In this document: one piece after another, positions 34,160-43,837 of the stretch | Layout of the letters: the number at the start of each line of letters is the position of its first letter | Position numbering within the stretch: the first letter of the stretch is position 1 | NCBI GenBank assembly: GCA_022561485.1 | Contig: JADFRD010000008.1 | Span: 1-52,575 of the forward strand | Direction: 5' to 3' | DNA: 52,575 bases | From: Fidelibacterota bacterium | Lineage (GTDB): Bacteria > Fidelibacterota > Marinisomatia > Marinisomatales > TCS55 | Notes under the pieces: model-generated | The model's database searches: none | Seen by the model: the letters and a program-made list of their open reading frames with translations, nothing else | Told to the model about the DNA's origin: nothing | Program-made: the position numbers and the translations under genes

Positions 34160-36495
34160 TAAGCTTTGGCAATGTTATCCGATTGCTTTTCTTCCGGATA
34201 TTCAATCCGTATATGATAAATGCCCCGCAATACCGGAAGCATTCCGGTCTGACCGTCTACTGTTCCTTTAATTCGGCGTAAATCATCAATGGTTAACGGA
34301 CATTCATCCAATTGACCTTCGTCCAATCGATTTTTAATGATCTTTTCGATCATTTCTTCCACCTTAAAAATATCCGTATCCTTGATGGATCGAACCGCTG
34401 CTTCAATGGCTTCACAGAGCATCAGGATGCCTGTTTCTTTGGAGTTGGGTTTAGGTCCCGGATATCGATAAGTATTTTCATCAATCTTCTTGGCGTCGCC
34501 TTTTACCTTTTTCAGGGCTTTTCTATAAAAATATTCCACCCGCGTGGTGCCATGATGCATGGGTATAAAATTGCTGACTATTTTTGGAAGTCCATATTCT
34601 TCGGCCAATTTCAATCCTTCACTGACATGGTTTCGAATAATCTTGGCGCTCATGGCTTCTTTAAGATCATCGTGTTTATTTACACCGCTGAACTGGTTTT
34701 CAATAAAATATTCAGGGCGTACCATTTTCCCGATATCGTGATAATAGGCGCCCACTCTGCACAGCAGGGCGCGGGCATTGATGGCATCGGCACAGGCTTC
34801 CGCCAGATTCCCAACGACAATACTGTGGTTGAATGTGCCGTTGGCATCGCGCTGCATCCGTTTTAATAAGGGATGATTAAAATCCAAAAGTTCCAATAAC
34901 GTCAAGTCTGTGGTAATGCCAGAGGTGACTTCAACAATGCCGATAAGACCATACGTAATAATGGGCGTCAGTAAGCTAATGACCATTAAATAAATCAAAT
35001 CGATCTGCATATCCGCCCAGGAATGTCCCTTGAATAAACCATGGGCAATAACAACAAAAATACTCGCTGCTATCATTGCCAGGATTGCGGTGATAAACTG
35101 GCTTCTCATTCGCAATCGTCTGACCATATACATGGCCACAGACGAAATAAAAATAACCGTCACAATAAATTCCAGATCATTCCCGATCAAAATTCCGCTC
35201 AATAAGGCGATAGAAATTGTACCCATGAACCCAATCCTGGCATCGAACAGAATGGTTAACAGCATCGCCGCAACACTAATCGGAATAAGGTATTTCGATA
35301 ATTCAAACCTCAATACAAATAAATCTGTCAGTCCGATGATAGTTGCAAAAATGATAGAAATCAAAAGAACCATTTTCCAATCATTAAAAATGACACTGCG
35401 ATAGGTGAGTAAAAATGTGAAGAAAAAGGAAATAACCACAGCCACAATCATTAAACGCCCCAAATATGCTATCACTTTTTCCCATCCTATTTGCTGCATA
35501 TCTTTCCTAATGATTGCATTGGCCAGCGAATATAATTTTTGATAGATGTCAGGTGTGATGCGCTGGTTTGCATCGACGATCATTTCGTCCTTCAGCATAA
35601 TCCCCCGGTTTCTGGGGACACGATCTAAACGACTCTGTTGACGACGCTCAGTTGTTTCTTTATCATAAATGATGTTGGGTTTCATAAATTCCACTAAAAT
35701 AATATAACCAAACTCTCGACGAATATCCTGTTCATTATCATACAAAGTATTGATTTCTTTTTTTGATTTTGTCCAGGCGATGTTTAAATCGCTCAACTCA
35801 CTCGGCTTCAAAATAATCGGAATGTCTCCTTGGTCAATCGAGACTTCGTTACTCGTAATATTTTCAACATTTATGTCTATGATTCCTTCCGCCCATCTGT
35901 TTCGAAATACTTGTAATAGATCTTCATGAAATCTACTCAATGCCTTTTCTGATTCAACAGGTTCTTGAATTGTAAAAATTGAAAACCGGTCATGATCGAC
36001 TCTTAACGACGGATTATCCTGATTGTATTGGTTCATGAGGATAATCAATGTTGCACTATCCGCTTGAAACATGGAGCGCACTTCTGAGTATTTTTCATCA
36101 TGCCGGTATCTGTAAAGGAGTTCTTTTGTTTTTTCAAGACGGGTGGATGCTTTTCTGATTTTCTTAACCATCAGGAAATATTCTTCTAATTCTTCCGTGG
36201 ACGATTTCACAATGTCCTGATTTCGATGGAATAAGTACGGTTCAGAGCGCAATGCTTTATCCAAATCAGTTTGCAGCTTTTTCTCTGTTTTCAAAATAGG
36301 GAAATTGAACGGTGCAATGACGGGTTCTCGGGCGATATCGTCCACCTGATAACTGAATTGCAGTACCTTACCCTGCCGGAAAAACAATGAAACGATCATT
36401 ACCAATATTAAGAAAATGGCAATTTGTCTATAGTTCGTTTTCAGGGTATCAATTGCCAGATCAATTGATTGTTGAATTTTCTTGGAAATAATCAA
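34159..36495 (-). CDS. PgpH-like 7TM HD-domain phosphohydrolase
   Basis: A 778-aa membrane protein of the 7TMR-HDED family: one N-terminal transmembrane helix (about 24-42), an extracytoplasmic domain (about 45-340), a block of about seven helices (about 345-520), and a cytoplasmic HD domain with YYHDIGK (H586, D587) and later PMHHGT (647-648). Listeria PgpH degrades c-di-AMP, so that is the probable substrate. Proof would need the presence of a diadenylate cyclase. The start is a TTG overlapping the previous stop (TTGA); no other start precedes the first helix. The pgpH-ybeY-mazG order resembles the pgpH-ybeY linkage of many bacteria. Confidence 0.88.
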   Translation of the reverse strand: MIISKKIQQSIDLAIDTLKTNYRQIAIFLILVMIVSLFFRQGKVLQFSYQVDDIAREPVIAPFNFPILKTEKKLQTDLDKALRSEPYLFHRNQDIVKSSTEELEEYFLMVKKIRKASTRLEKTKELLYRYRHDEKYSEVRSMFQADSATLIILMNQYNQDNPSLRVDHDRFSIFTIQEPVESEKALSRFHEDLLQVFRNRWAEGIIDINVENITSNEVSIDQGDIPIILKPSELSDLNIAWTKSKKEINTLYDNEQDIRREFGYIILVEFMKPNIIYDKETTERRQQSRLDRVPRNRGIMLKDEMIVDANQRITPDIYQKLYSLANAIIRKDMQQIGWEKVIAYLGRLMIVAVVISFFFTFLLTYRSVIFNDWKMVLLISIIFATIIGLTDLFVLRFELSKYLIPISVAAMLLTILFDARIGFMGTISIALLSGILIGNDLEFIVTVIFISSVAMYMVRRLRMRSQFITAILAMIAASIFVVIAHGLFKGHSWADMQIDLIYLMVISLLTPIITYGLIGIVEVTSGITTDLTLLELLDFNHPLLKRMQRDANGTFNHSIVVGNLAEACADAINARALLCRVGAYYHDIGKMVRPEYFIENQFSGVNKHDDLKEAMSAKIIRNHVSEGLKLAEEYGLPKIVSNFIPMHHGTTRVEYFYRKALKKVKGDAKKIDENTYRYPGPKPNSKETGILMLCEAIEAAVRSIKDTDIFKVEEMIEKIIKNRLDEGQLDECPLTIDDLRRIKGTVDGQTGMLPVLRGIYHIRIEYPEEKQSDNIAKA

Positions 36496-37652
36496 GCTGT
36501 TTTACGCAATGTTTTCATTAATTGACGGGTGATAATCATGCGTTGAATTTCACTGGTTCCCTCTCCGATTTCCAGCACTTTAGCGTCACGGAAAAACCGT
36601 TCCACATCATATTCTTTCACATAGCCATATCCACCTAAAACCTGGATAGCTTCGGTGGTAATTTTCATGGCTGCTTCGCTGGCGTACAGTTTTGCAATGG
36701 CGGCCTCTTTGGTAATATCCATCCCTTGGTCTTTCATCCAGGCGGCATGAAACGTCAGCAACTTTGCCGCTTCAATCTGTGTGGCCATGTCAGCCAGTTT
36801 AAACCCAATAGCCTGGAATTTATAGATTTCCTTTCCAAACGCTTTACGTTCGGTGGAATAGTTTAATGCTTTTTGATAGGCGCCTTCAGCTGTTCCCACT
36901 GAAAGGGCAGCCACCGATATTCTTCCCCCCGTCAATGTTTTCATAAACGTTTTAAATCCATCTGAAGGCTGGCCGAGCAAATTTTCTTTAGGCACGCGCA
37001 TATCTTCAAAAAATAATTGACGTGTATCACTGGCGCGCCAACCCATTTTTTTCTCTTTTGGGCCAATCTTCAGGCCCGGGTTGTCCGTGTCGACAATTAA
37101 TGCGCCGATACCTATAGATTTACCATTTTCAACAATTTGGGTTGTGAACAAGAGAATACCTGCTTTACCGGAATTCGTAATAAATATTTTACCCCCATTG
37201 ACCACATATTCATCGCCATCCAAAACTGCACGTGTTTTGGTCGCACCGGCATCACTGCCGGCTTCCGGTTCAGTTAAACCAAAGGCGCCTAAAATTTCTC
37301 CACTGGCAAGCTGTGGAACATACTTCCGTTTTTGTTCTTCTGTACCCGCGATGACGATGGGCATGGTGCCCAAGGATGTGTGGGCCGCCATGGTAATAGC
37401 CACGGACGCATCCACTTTTGCCATCTCCATCACAGCGGCAGCGTACGCAACTGTATCCATCCCGGCGCCGCCATATTCTTCCGGCACCGGAATTCCCATG
37501 AGACCTAACTTACCCATTTTGGATACGATTTCTTCAGGAAATCTTCCTGTTTCATCCAGTTCTCGGGCGATGGGTGCCACTTCAGTATTGGCAAAATCTC
37601 TCACCATTTCCACTAACATAGTATGTTCTTCAGTAAAAAATAATTTATCCAT
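36492..37652 (-). CDS. Acyl-CoA dehydrogenase (short/medium-chain type)
   Basis: FAD enzyme oxidising acyl-CoA to trans-2-enoyl-CoA and passing electrons to ETF. The 386-aa length and blocks are standard: FGLTEPEAGSDAGATKTRA (about 124-142), the FAD-binding GYGYVKEYDVERFFRDAK, and the catalytic base Glu (about 364) in IGEGTSEIQRMII, the position used by short-chain and butyryl-CoA dehydrogenases. It lies 3 nt after fabH and overlaps pgpH (TTGA). Pairing with a FabH-type synthase suggests a role in acyl-chain metabolism, but chain length cannot be told. Confidence 0.92.
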   Translation of the reverse strand: MDKLFFTEEHTMLVEMVRDFANTEVAPIARELDETGRFPEEIVSKMGKLGLMGIPVPEEYGGAGMDTVAYAAAVMEMAKVDASVAITMAAHTSLGTMPIVIAGTEEQKRKYVPQLASGEILGAFGLTEPEAGSDAGATKTRAVLDGDEYVVNGGKIFITNSGKAGILLFTTQIVENGKSIGIGALIVDTDNPGLKIGPKEKKMGWRASDTRQLFFEDMRVPKENLLGQPSDGFKTFMKTLTGGRISVAALSVGTAEGAYQKALNYSTERKAFGKEIYKFQAIGFKLADMATQIEAAKLLTFHAAWMKDQGMDITKEAAIAKLYASEAAMKITTEAIQVLGGYGYVKEYDVERFFRDAKVLEIGEGTSEIQRMIITRQLMKTLRKTA

Positions 37653-37655
37653 TTT

Positions 37656-38654
37656 TTATATCCATTTTATGGCTGCTGATGCCCATGTAAATCCAGACCC
37701 AAACGCCGCCAGAATAATGTGGTCATCCGCTTTAAATTTTCCTTCTTCATACGCCTCACACATAGCGATGGGTATCGTTGCCGCTGTTGTATTTCCGTAG
37801 CGATGAATGTTGCTGTAAATCCGATCCATGTCTACATTCAACCGCTTGGCAACGGCTTCTGTAATCCGAAAATTGGCCTGATGGGGAATGACCTGAGCGA
37901 TATCATCCATGGTTAAGTTATTCGCGTCGAGGGCTTCTTTTATCACTTCGGGGAAACGGGTGACAGCATGTTTAAATACTTCCCGACCATTCATCCTAAG
38001 ACGATGTCTTTTTGCTTTGATCCTTTCTTCATCGAAGCCTCTACCCTCTATTCTGAATGAAGGCAACTCCACCCAAAGATCCTTCAAATATTTCCCTTCT
38101 GAATGGAGATGAGTCGACAAAATGCCTGATCCTTCTTCACCGGGCTGTATGATTACCGCTCCGGCGCCATCGCCAAATAATACACCCACATCCCGGCCCT
38201 CGGGATTCTTTTCCAATGCGGGAGAAAGAACGTCTACCCCCACAAGCAGAACGGTCTCACAATGGCCTGTTTTGATAAATTGATCGGCAATTGATAGGCC
38301 ATAAATGAATGCGGAACAACCGACGCGTATGTCAAAAGCGCCGATGGTTCGTAATGACAACATATCCTGCAGCTGTGCCCCGATTCCAGGGAAATAATAA
38401 TCTGATGATGCGGTACCAACGATTACCATATCAATATCATTGGAGGTCACACCAGCCATTTCCATGGCCTTTTCACTGGCTATTAGCGATAAATCAGATC
38501 CGCCTTCTCCTTCAGAAATCCATCGGCGCTCTTCAATTCCGCTTCGTGAACGAATCCATTCATCGCTCGTATTCATCATTTCTTCCAGATCTGCATTGGT
38601 CACAATGTGTTCCGGGACGTGAAACCCCATTCCTGATATTTTTGAATTTTTCAT
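37656..38654 (-). CDS. fabH: 3-oxoacyl-[ACP] synthase III (FabH type)
   Basis: Thiolase-fold condensing enzyme that starts fatty acid synthesis from acyl-CoA and malonyl-ACP. The triad is complete: C113 (VGCSAFIYGLS), H258 (VIPHQANFRI) and N288 (YGNTT). The N-terminus has the FabH signature SDEWIRSRSGIEERR-type segment (about 30-44). The length (332 aa) is normal. It is not next to plsX or other fab genes here, but between recJ and an acyl-CoA dehydrogenase, with an ATGA overlap with recJ. It may be a second, specialised FabH. Confidence 0.9.
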   Translation of the reverse strand: MKNSKISGMGFHVPEHIVTNADLEEMMNTSDEWIRSRSGIEERRWISEGEGGSDLSLIASEKAMEMAGVTSNDIDMVIVGTASSDYYFPGIGAQLQDMLSLRTIGAFDIRVGCSAFIYGLSIADQFIKTGHCETVLLVGVDVLSPALEKNPEGRDVGVLFGDGAGAVIIQPGEEGSGILSTHLHSEGKYLKDLWVELPSFRIEGRGFDEERIKAKRHRLRMNGREVFKHAVTRFPEVIKEALDANNLTMDDIAQVIPHQANFRITEAVAKRLNVDMDRIYSNIHRYGNTTAATIPIAMCEAYEEGKFKADDHIILAAFGSGFTWASAAIKWI

Positions 38655-40354
38655 GATTCTGCTGTTAGTTTAATATCTCTAACGTTTAATTGAATGGACG
38701 TATTTCCCTGCCATTCATTCGTTTCAACAACAAAGGCAATATCTACGGGTTTTCCGGTTATGAGCATTTCATATTTATCGGATAGACCAAAACCGACTGC
38801 CGGATATGACCGCTGACCTTGCCTGACTTTGAATCTTAAATGTTCACCCGTTTTACCGATCACTTTAGGAACACCGACAATTTCTGCACCTGACAGTGCA
38901 AATCTAGGTCTCATATTCCCCGGACCATACGGTCCTAATTTATCCAGAAATTCCATAAACCTTGGTGTAATATCTTGCAATGTCATTAAACTATCCAACG
39001 TCAATGTTGCTTCCATATCATTTTGGGATAATGAATCATTGGCAAACCGAATAAATGCTTTTTTAAAATCCTCGAATTTTTTCGATGACACCGTCAAACC
39101 CGCCGCCATAGGATGGCCTCCATACCCTTCAAGATAATCTTTGCATGCCGTGAGCGCTTCATATAAATCAAATCCATTAATGCTTCGAGCAGACCCTTTA
39201 CCCAACCCATTTTCCATGGCAATAATTACGGTCGGTCTGTGAAATTCCTCCTTTATTTTCGAGGCAACAATACCCACGACACCTGGATGCCAGCCTTCTT
39301 TAGCAAGAACCAGTGCATAATCATTCTTTAAATCCGCTTCTGCATTCACTTTTAAAAATGCTTCATCCACCACGGCCTGTTGGATGAGTTGTCTGCGTTT
39401 ATTTTCTTCATCTAATTCTTTTGCCAGCTGCTTTGCCCGTTTTTCATCATCCGTCACGAATAATTCTACCGCTCTGTTGGCGTCGCCCAATCTTCCGGCT
39501 GCATTAATTCTGGGGGCGACACTAAAAACCAATTGTCCAACGGAAATACTCCCAGCTAATCCCGACAATTCGAGCAATATTTTTAATCCGGGTTTTTCCA
39601 AATCATGGAACAAAGATAAGCCATGATAAACGATAATTCTATTTTCATCAATAATGGGAACAATATCTGCAGCCGTCCCCAATGTGATCAGGGGAAGAAT
39701 TTCAGCGTATTTAGAGACAGATATATTGAGTTTAAGGGCAAGGGCAGAAATCAATTTGAACGCGACGCCGCCACCACATAGACCTTTAAAAGGATATGTA
39801 CAGTCTTTGCGTTTTGGGTTTAGAATTGCCATTGCGTTCGGAAGTTTTTCATCTGGAGTATGATGGTCCGTAATAATAACATCGATAGCTTTTTCATTAG
39901 CAAAATCAACTTTTTCAAACGCATTGATGCCGCAATCACAGGTTATTAAAAGATCTGCATCTATGTTTACCGCGTAGTCAATGCCTTTCGTGGAAAGTCC
40001 GTACCCCTCCTTTTGACGATCCGGAATATAGTACTGAACATTTCCACCAAATATTTTCAACGCGATGCAAAGGGCCGCAGTTCCTGTTGTTCCATCCACA
40101 TCATAATCACCCAATATTAAAATCGGTTTCTTAATTTGAATATTTTTCAAAATGCGATCCACTGCTTTATCCATATCCATCATCAAAAATGGGTCGTGCA
40201 GTTTTTTCCAATCCGGGTTAAAAAATGGAACTGCTTCCGCTTTAGTATGGATATGTCTATTGGCCAATACTCTGGCAATGACTTCGGATGTGCGGAATGA
40301 TTTTTGTATAGAAGAAACGAGCTGTTCGTCAGGGTGTAGGATTGACCACTTCAT
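38651..40354 (-). CDS. recJ: Single-stranded-DNA-specific exonuclease RecJ
   Basis: 5'-3' ssDNA exonuclease for recombination and mismatch repair. DHH-family motifs are clear: GDYDVDGTTG (82-91), ITCDCGI (about 137-143), ITDHHTPD (161-168), and the DHHA1-domain GKGSARSINGF plus GGHPMAAGL (about 380-420). A C-terminal OB-fold segment follows (GKTGEHLRFKVRQG). The length (567 aa) matches the bacterial family. It is the first protein gene after rnpB, separated by a strong hairpin terminator. Confidence 0.95.
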   Translation of the reverse strand: MKWSILHPDEQLVSSIQKSFRTSEVIARVLANRHIHTKAEAVPFFNPDWKKLHDPFLMMDMDKAVDRILKNIQIKKPILILGDYDVDGTTGTAALCIALKIFGGNVQYYIPDRQKEGYGLSTKGIDYAVNIDADLLITCDCGINAFEKVDFANEKAIDVIITDHHTPDEKLPNAMAILNPKRKDCTYPFKGLCGGGVAFKLISALALKLNISVSKYAEILPLITLGTAADIVPIIDENRIIVYHGLSLFHDLEKPGLKILLELSGLAGSISVGQLVFSVAPRINAAGRLGDANRAVELFVTDDEKRAKQLAKELDEENKRRQLIQQAVVDEAFLKVNAEADLKNDYALVLAKEGWHPGVVGIVASKIKEEFHRPTVIIAMENGLGKGSARSINGFDLYEALTACKDYLEGYGGHPMAAGLTVSSKKFEDFKKAFIRFANDSLSQNDMEATLTLDSLMTLQDITPRFMEFLDKLGPYGPGNMRPRFALSGAEIVGVPKVIGKTGEHLRFKVRQGQRSYPAVGFGLSDKYEMLITGKPVDIAFVVETNEWQGNTSIQLNVRDIKLTAES

Positions 40355-40400
40355 TAAATATTAACAGGTGTATTGATCATAGAAAAAGTAGTAAAAAGTG

Positions 40401-40433
40401 AACGTTGCGGAAGTTTAACACTTTCGCAACGTT
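40401..40433 (-). terminator. Strong hairpin terminator after rnpB
   Basis: The 14-nt arms AACGTTGCGGAAGT and ACTTTCGCAACGTT (one G-T pair) enclose a 5-nt loop. T-rich sequence follows on the minus strand (CACTTTTTAC) and also on the plus strand. It lies between the 3' end of rnpB and the recJ start. Confidence 0.85.
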
Positions 40434-40441
40434 ATTTTATT

Positions 40442-40857
40442 CATCTGAGTCGGTCTATAAGCCGAGTTCTGTTCCTCCCGATCCGCCAGCTGGCGGATGG
40501 GGAATCAGTGGTCATTCCTCTGGACCCGGCATCACTGTCGGGTTCGAGCAACCTACCCGCTCCTAATCACGATGCGAACAACATCTCGAAGCCTATTCGG
40601 TCTTGCACCGGATGGGGTTTACCCAGCTTCCCGATTTTCATCGGGAACTGGTGGTCTCTTACACCACCGTTTCACCTTTACCCCGACGTTGAAAAATATC
40701 GAGGCAGTCTATTTTCTGTTGCACTTTCCATGACTCGCGTTAGCAAGCCTCCTCCCGTTAGGAGGCATCCTGTTCTGCAGTGCCCGGACTTTCCTCCCCG
40801 ACCCGTTCCCGACACATGCCGGAACAGATCAGAGTAACCACTCGACCGACTCAGATG
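40442..40857 (-). ncRNA. rnpB: RNase P RNA, bacterial class A
   Basis: Catalytic RNA that removes the 5' leader of precursor tRNAs. Read on the minus strand it has the conserved cores: GGAGGAAAGTCCGGGC (5' half of P4), GTAAACCCCATCCGGTGCAAG with CGAATAGG just after, AGAGGAATGACCACT, and the 3' AACTCGGCTTATAG. The ends form helix P1 through 14 complementary bases (40844-40857 with 40442-40455). The size of about 416 nt is normal. A perfect palindrome at 40481-40498 forms an extra helix near the 3' end (P19 position). Exact 5' and 3' ends are set by the P1 pairing. Confidence 0.96.
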
Positions 40858-40902
40858 GTTAATATACAATGAAATTTACCGAATTTAATCTTTTAGTGAA
40901 AA

Positions 40903-41613
40903 TCAATCTGATTTAGTTGGCCAGTATAAAAAACGACTGCAAACATCGCATGATTGAATGCCCTCTCCCTTTTTCACATCAGCCATTTTTTGTGGAGGAA
41001 CCATTGAACCGCAGCCGCTGCAGGAAGAGTCAAGCACTTCCACGACGGCCATTCCGCTTCTGGCTGAAAGAACACGGTCGTATTTTGATATCACCGAGTC
41101 AGAAACATCAGCGACAATCGTTTGTCTTTCGTTTTTCAGGTTTTCCTTCTTTTCTGAGGATTCTGCAATCAACGATTCCAAACTGGATTTTCTTTCATGT
41201 AAATCTGATGTTAAAGATCCCAGATTATTTTCGCGTTCTTGTGTTTCTTCACTCAATGTATCTTTTTCGACTGAAATTTCTAATTCTTCCGTTTCAATAC
41301 GGTCTAATGCTTCTTTCAAATAATCAATTTCACGTGACAGAGCATCGTATTGTTTATTGGTTTTGACTAAGAACAATTGATCTTTCAGTTTCTGGATTTT
41401 TACCTGAATAACCTTGGCATTATGATCTTTCTTGGATATATCTAAATTAATTTCTTTAATACGAGTTTTCGCTTGATCAATCTCTTCGACAAACGATTTT
41501 TCCTTCTGGCTTAATTCATCCACCTTAATTGGCAAGTCACCCAGCAATTCCCTAATCTCCTGCAGTTGGGTATCCACTTTCTGTAATTTGATCAATGATG
41601 TTATTGAGTTCAT
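40903..41613 (-). CDS. Coiled-coil C4-type zinc-ribbon protein (COG1579-like)
   Basis: A 236-aa protein. Residues about 5-180 are one long coiled coil rich in Lys and Glu (IDQAKTRIKEINLDISKKDHN). The C-terminus is a zinc ribbon with two Cys pairs, CSGCGSMVPPQ and CDVCSRFLYWP. This is the COG1579 layout, which occurs widely in bacteria and is thought to contact nucleic acid, with no settled function. It lies directly upstream of rnpB on the same strand, and a terminator separates it from the sulfate gene upstream. Confidence 0.85.
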   Translation of the reverse strand: MNSITSLIKLQKVDTQLQEIRELLGDLPIKVDELSQKEKSFVEEIDQAKTRIKEINLDISKKDHNAKVIQVKIQKLKDQLFLVKTNKQYDALSREIDYLKEALDRIETEELEISVEKDTLSEETQERENNLGSLTSDLHERKSSLESLIAESSEKKENLKNERQTIVADVSDSVISKYDRVLSARSGMAVVEVLDSSCSGCGSMVPPQKMADVKKGEGIQSCDVCSRFLYWPTKSD

Positions 41614-41640
41614 TGTGCTACTCCTGCTTCTATATACAAA

Positions 41641-41664
41641 AAATGCACCTGCTCAGGTGCATTT
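41641..41664 (-). terminator. Rho-independent terminator after sat-cysC
   Basis: Perfect 10-bp stem AAATGCACCT/AGGTGCATTT with a 4-nt loop. On the minus strand the stem runs into a T-run (TTTTTTG). It lies 117 nt past the sat-cysC stop and 27 nt before the zinc-ribbon gene start. Confidence 0.85.
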
Positions 41665-41780
41665 AAAATTAGTTTTTGGACATGTGAACTGAGGTGTTCG
41701 CTTTGTGTTCAATATAGAACACCCCTTTCTCTAGGTATTATCTTCTTCATAAAGCCGGATAATTTACACATTTTAATAAA

Positions 41781-43487
41781 TTATAGATAACCCAATTCTT
41801 TGATTTTTCGCAATATTTTATTCACCAGTTCTTTCGGTGATGCATTTGCAGAGGCCATGGTGATTTCCGGATTCTCCGGTTCTTCATACGGATCATCAAT
41901 ACCGGTAAACTGTTTTAGTTTTCCAGCCCTTGCCAGTGCATAGAGGCCTTTCGCATCTCGTTCTTCACATACAGACAAAGGGGTGTTTACATAGATTTCG
42001 ATAAAACCGCCTAAGGGCGTAATAAGTTCGCGGTTGAATCGACGATCCATTTCATAGGGTGCAATGGGTGCACAGATGGCAATGCCGCCATTTTTAGTAA
42101 TCTCGCTAGCCACAAAACCAATTCGGCGAACATTTAATTTCCGGTGTTCTTGAGAAAAACCAAGCTCGCTGGATAAATGTGTTCTAACAATATCACCGTC
42201 AAGCAGCGTTACGGGGCGACGGCCGTCTTCCATCAGTTTGACTAATAATCCATTTGCCAGTGTGGATTTACCCGATCCGGAAAGCCCAGTAAAGAAAATC
42301 GTAAAACCACGTTTGTCCAACGCCGGACGAAAACGGCGCAGTTCTGCAACCACTTCGGGATAGGAAAACCATTGGGGGATATCTTCATCATTGCGGAGGC
42401 GGAGGCGGAGATCTGTACCGGAAATCATGTTGAATTCTTCTTTTTCTCCAAGTTCATTTTTCGGAACATAGGCTTTTTTGGATGGAACATAGACCATCAG
42501 ACGGAACGGAACCATTTTTATACCCAATTCATCTTCATGTTGCTTAAATAATTCTTGTGCATCATATGGACCGTAAAATGGTTTGCCGTCTTTTCCGTTC
42601 CCGGGGCTGGCGTGATCCCTGCCTACGATGAACATGTTGCAGCCATAATTCTTCCGAATGATGGCATGCCATAACGCTTCACGGGGGCCTGCCATGCGCA
42701 TGGCCAAAGGGAGTAAACTTAACATCGCTGAATTTTTAGGATACTTTGGCAGTATATGCTGATAACATCTAACGCGGGTATAGTGATCCACATCTCCCGG
42801 TTTTGTCAACCCAACCACCGGATGGATTAATACGTTTGCATCGTGTTCTTCTGATGCTCGCTTCGTCAGCTCAACATGTGCACGGTGCATGGGATTCCGT
42901 GTTTGAAACGCCACCACATTTTTCCAACCCTTTTCTTTAAACAGATCCCGAACTTGCTGTGGAGTATGACGTAAATCGGTATAATCGTACTGTTTCGGAA
43001 GCATTAAACCCACAACGGGTCCACCCAGATAAACCGGATGGCTTTCATTCAATAAAATATTTACTGCCGGATGCGTTTCATCGGTGGTCCCCAGCACTTT
43101 TTCAGCTTCCGCTCTCTTTTGGGGAGTCCATTTTGACTCAATGGTAAGGATGGCAATGGCAAATCCTTCCTTATCCCTCAGAGCCACTTGATCCGATACG
43201 TTCACTGTTTCTGCGAATTCTTCAGAAACGTCCAGGGTAATGGGCATGGGCCACAGGGTGCCGTTTTTTAGACGCAGGTTATCCAATACGGAATGATAGT
43301 CGTCTTTAGTCAGAAATCCATTTAAGGGCGAGAATCCGCCGGTGAGTAACATTTCCAAATCACATATTTGACGTTCGGTTAAGGTCCATAAATGAAATGA
43401 TTTTGCTTTTTGTCTTAATTCTTCAGCTTTTTCAGCGCTTAAAAGCAATTCTTGCAATTTGCCGCCGTGGGGTTCAATAAATGTCAT
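41781..43487 (-). CDS. Fused sulfate adenylyltransferase / adenylylsulfate kinase
   Basis: Bifunctional sulfate-activating enzyme of 568 aa. The N-terminal ATP sulfurylase domain (about 1-390) carries FQTRNPMHRAHVEL (the HxxH nucleotide motif) and GRDHASPG, and makes APS from sulfate and ATP. The C-terminal APS kinase domain (about 395-568) has the P-loop GLSGSGKS (401-408), DGDIVR, and CAPIAPYEMDRRFNR, and makes PAPS. Fusion in the sat-cysC order occurs in several bacterial phyla and in fungi. It is monocistronic with its own terminator. No reductase or sulfotransferase gene is nearby, so assimilation and sulfation are both possible. Confidence 0.95.
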   Translation of the reverse strand: MTFIEPHGGKLQELLLSAEKAEELRQKAKSFHLWTLTERQICDLEMLLTGGFSPLNGFLTKDDYHSVLDNLRLKNGTLWPMPITLDVSEEFAETVNVSDQVALRDKEGFAIAILTIESKWTPQKRAEAEKVLGTTDETHPAVNILLNESHPVYLGGPVVGLMLPKQYDYTDLRHTPQQVRDLFKEKGWKNVVAFQTRNPMHRAHVELTKRASEEHDANVLIHPVVGLTKPGDVDHYTRVRCYQHILPKYPKNSAMLSLLPLAMRMAGPREALWHAIIRKNYGCNMFIVGRDHASPGNGKDGKPFYGPYDAQELFKQHEDELGIKMVPFRLMVYVPSKKAYVPKNELGEKEEFNMISGTDLRLRLRNDEDIPQWFSYPEVVAELRRFRPALDKRGFTIFFTGLSGSGKSTLANGLLVKLMEDGRRPVTLLDGDIVRTHLSSELGFSQEHRKLNVRRIGFVASEITKNGGIAICAPIAPYEMDRRFNRELITPLGGFIEIYVNTPLSVCEERDAKGLYALARAGKLKQFTGIDDPYEEPENPEITMASANASPKELVNKILRKIKELGYL

Positions 43488-43837
43488 GTTTTTCCAGTAT
43501 TTTGATATTAAAAAGGTGCGAAAGTTAAGTAAAATTTCCTTTATCTGACATTTATTTGGTACGGATTTTTATTCGATAACCATCCTTGGTGGTCGTGTGT
43601 TAATCAGCTTTCTTTTAGGTATACCTCACATGAGGCGAACAAGCATAGGAATTGTAAGCCCTGACAGATAAAAGACAATCGACTACTGTACTAAATTTCT
43701 CCTCATCTTGAAAAAAGGGGATTCGATGTATTTAAGCGATTAAAGAATCTTTAGGATTTGAATTAAATTAATGGTTGAAATGACTATGGTGCAGACAAGA
43801 ATGTTTGCACACCCTTTTGACTTAGTAAATTTAAAAT
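43488..43837. other. Divergent intergenic region
   Basis: 350 bp between sat-cysC and queG, which are transcribed away from each other. It must hold both promoters. I see no convincing consensus, operator or hairpin. A short stretch, ATTGTAAGCC (43650-43659), echoes the reverse complement of the 48-bp repeats but is too short to interpret. Confidence 0.5.

Noticed and set aside
40373-40837. Long plus-strand open frame
   Set aside because: It is antisense to the RNase P RNA gene, whose conserved cores explain the sequence.
43488-43837. Relic of the 48-bp repeat near 43650
   Set aside because: Only about 10 bases match, which is within chance.
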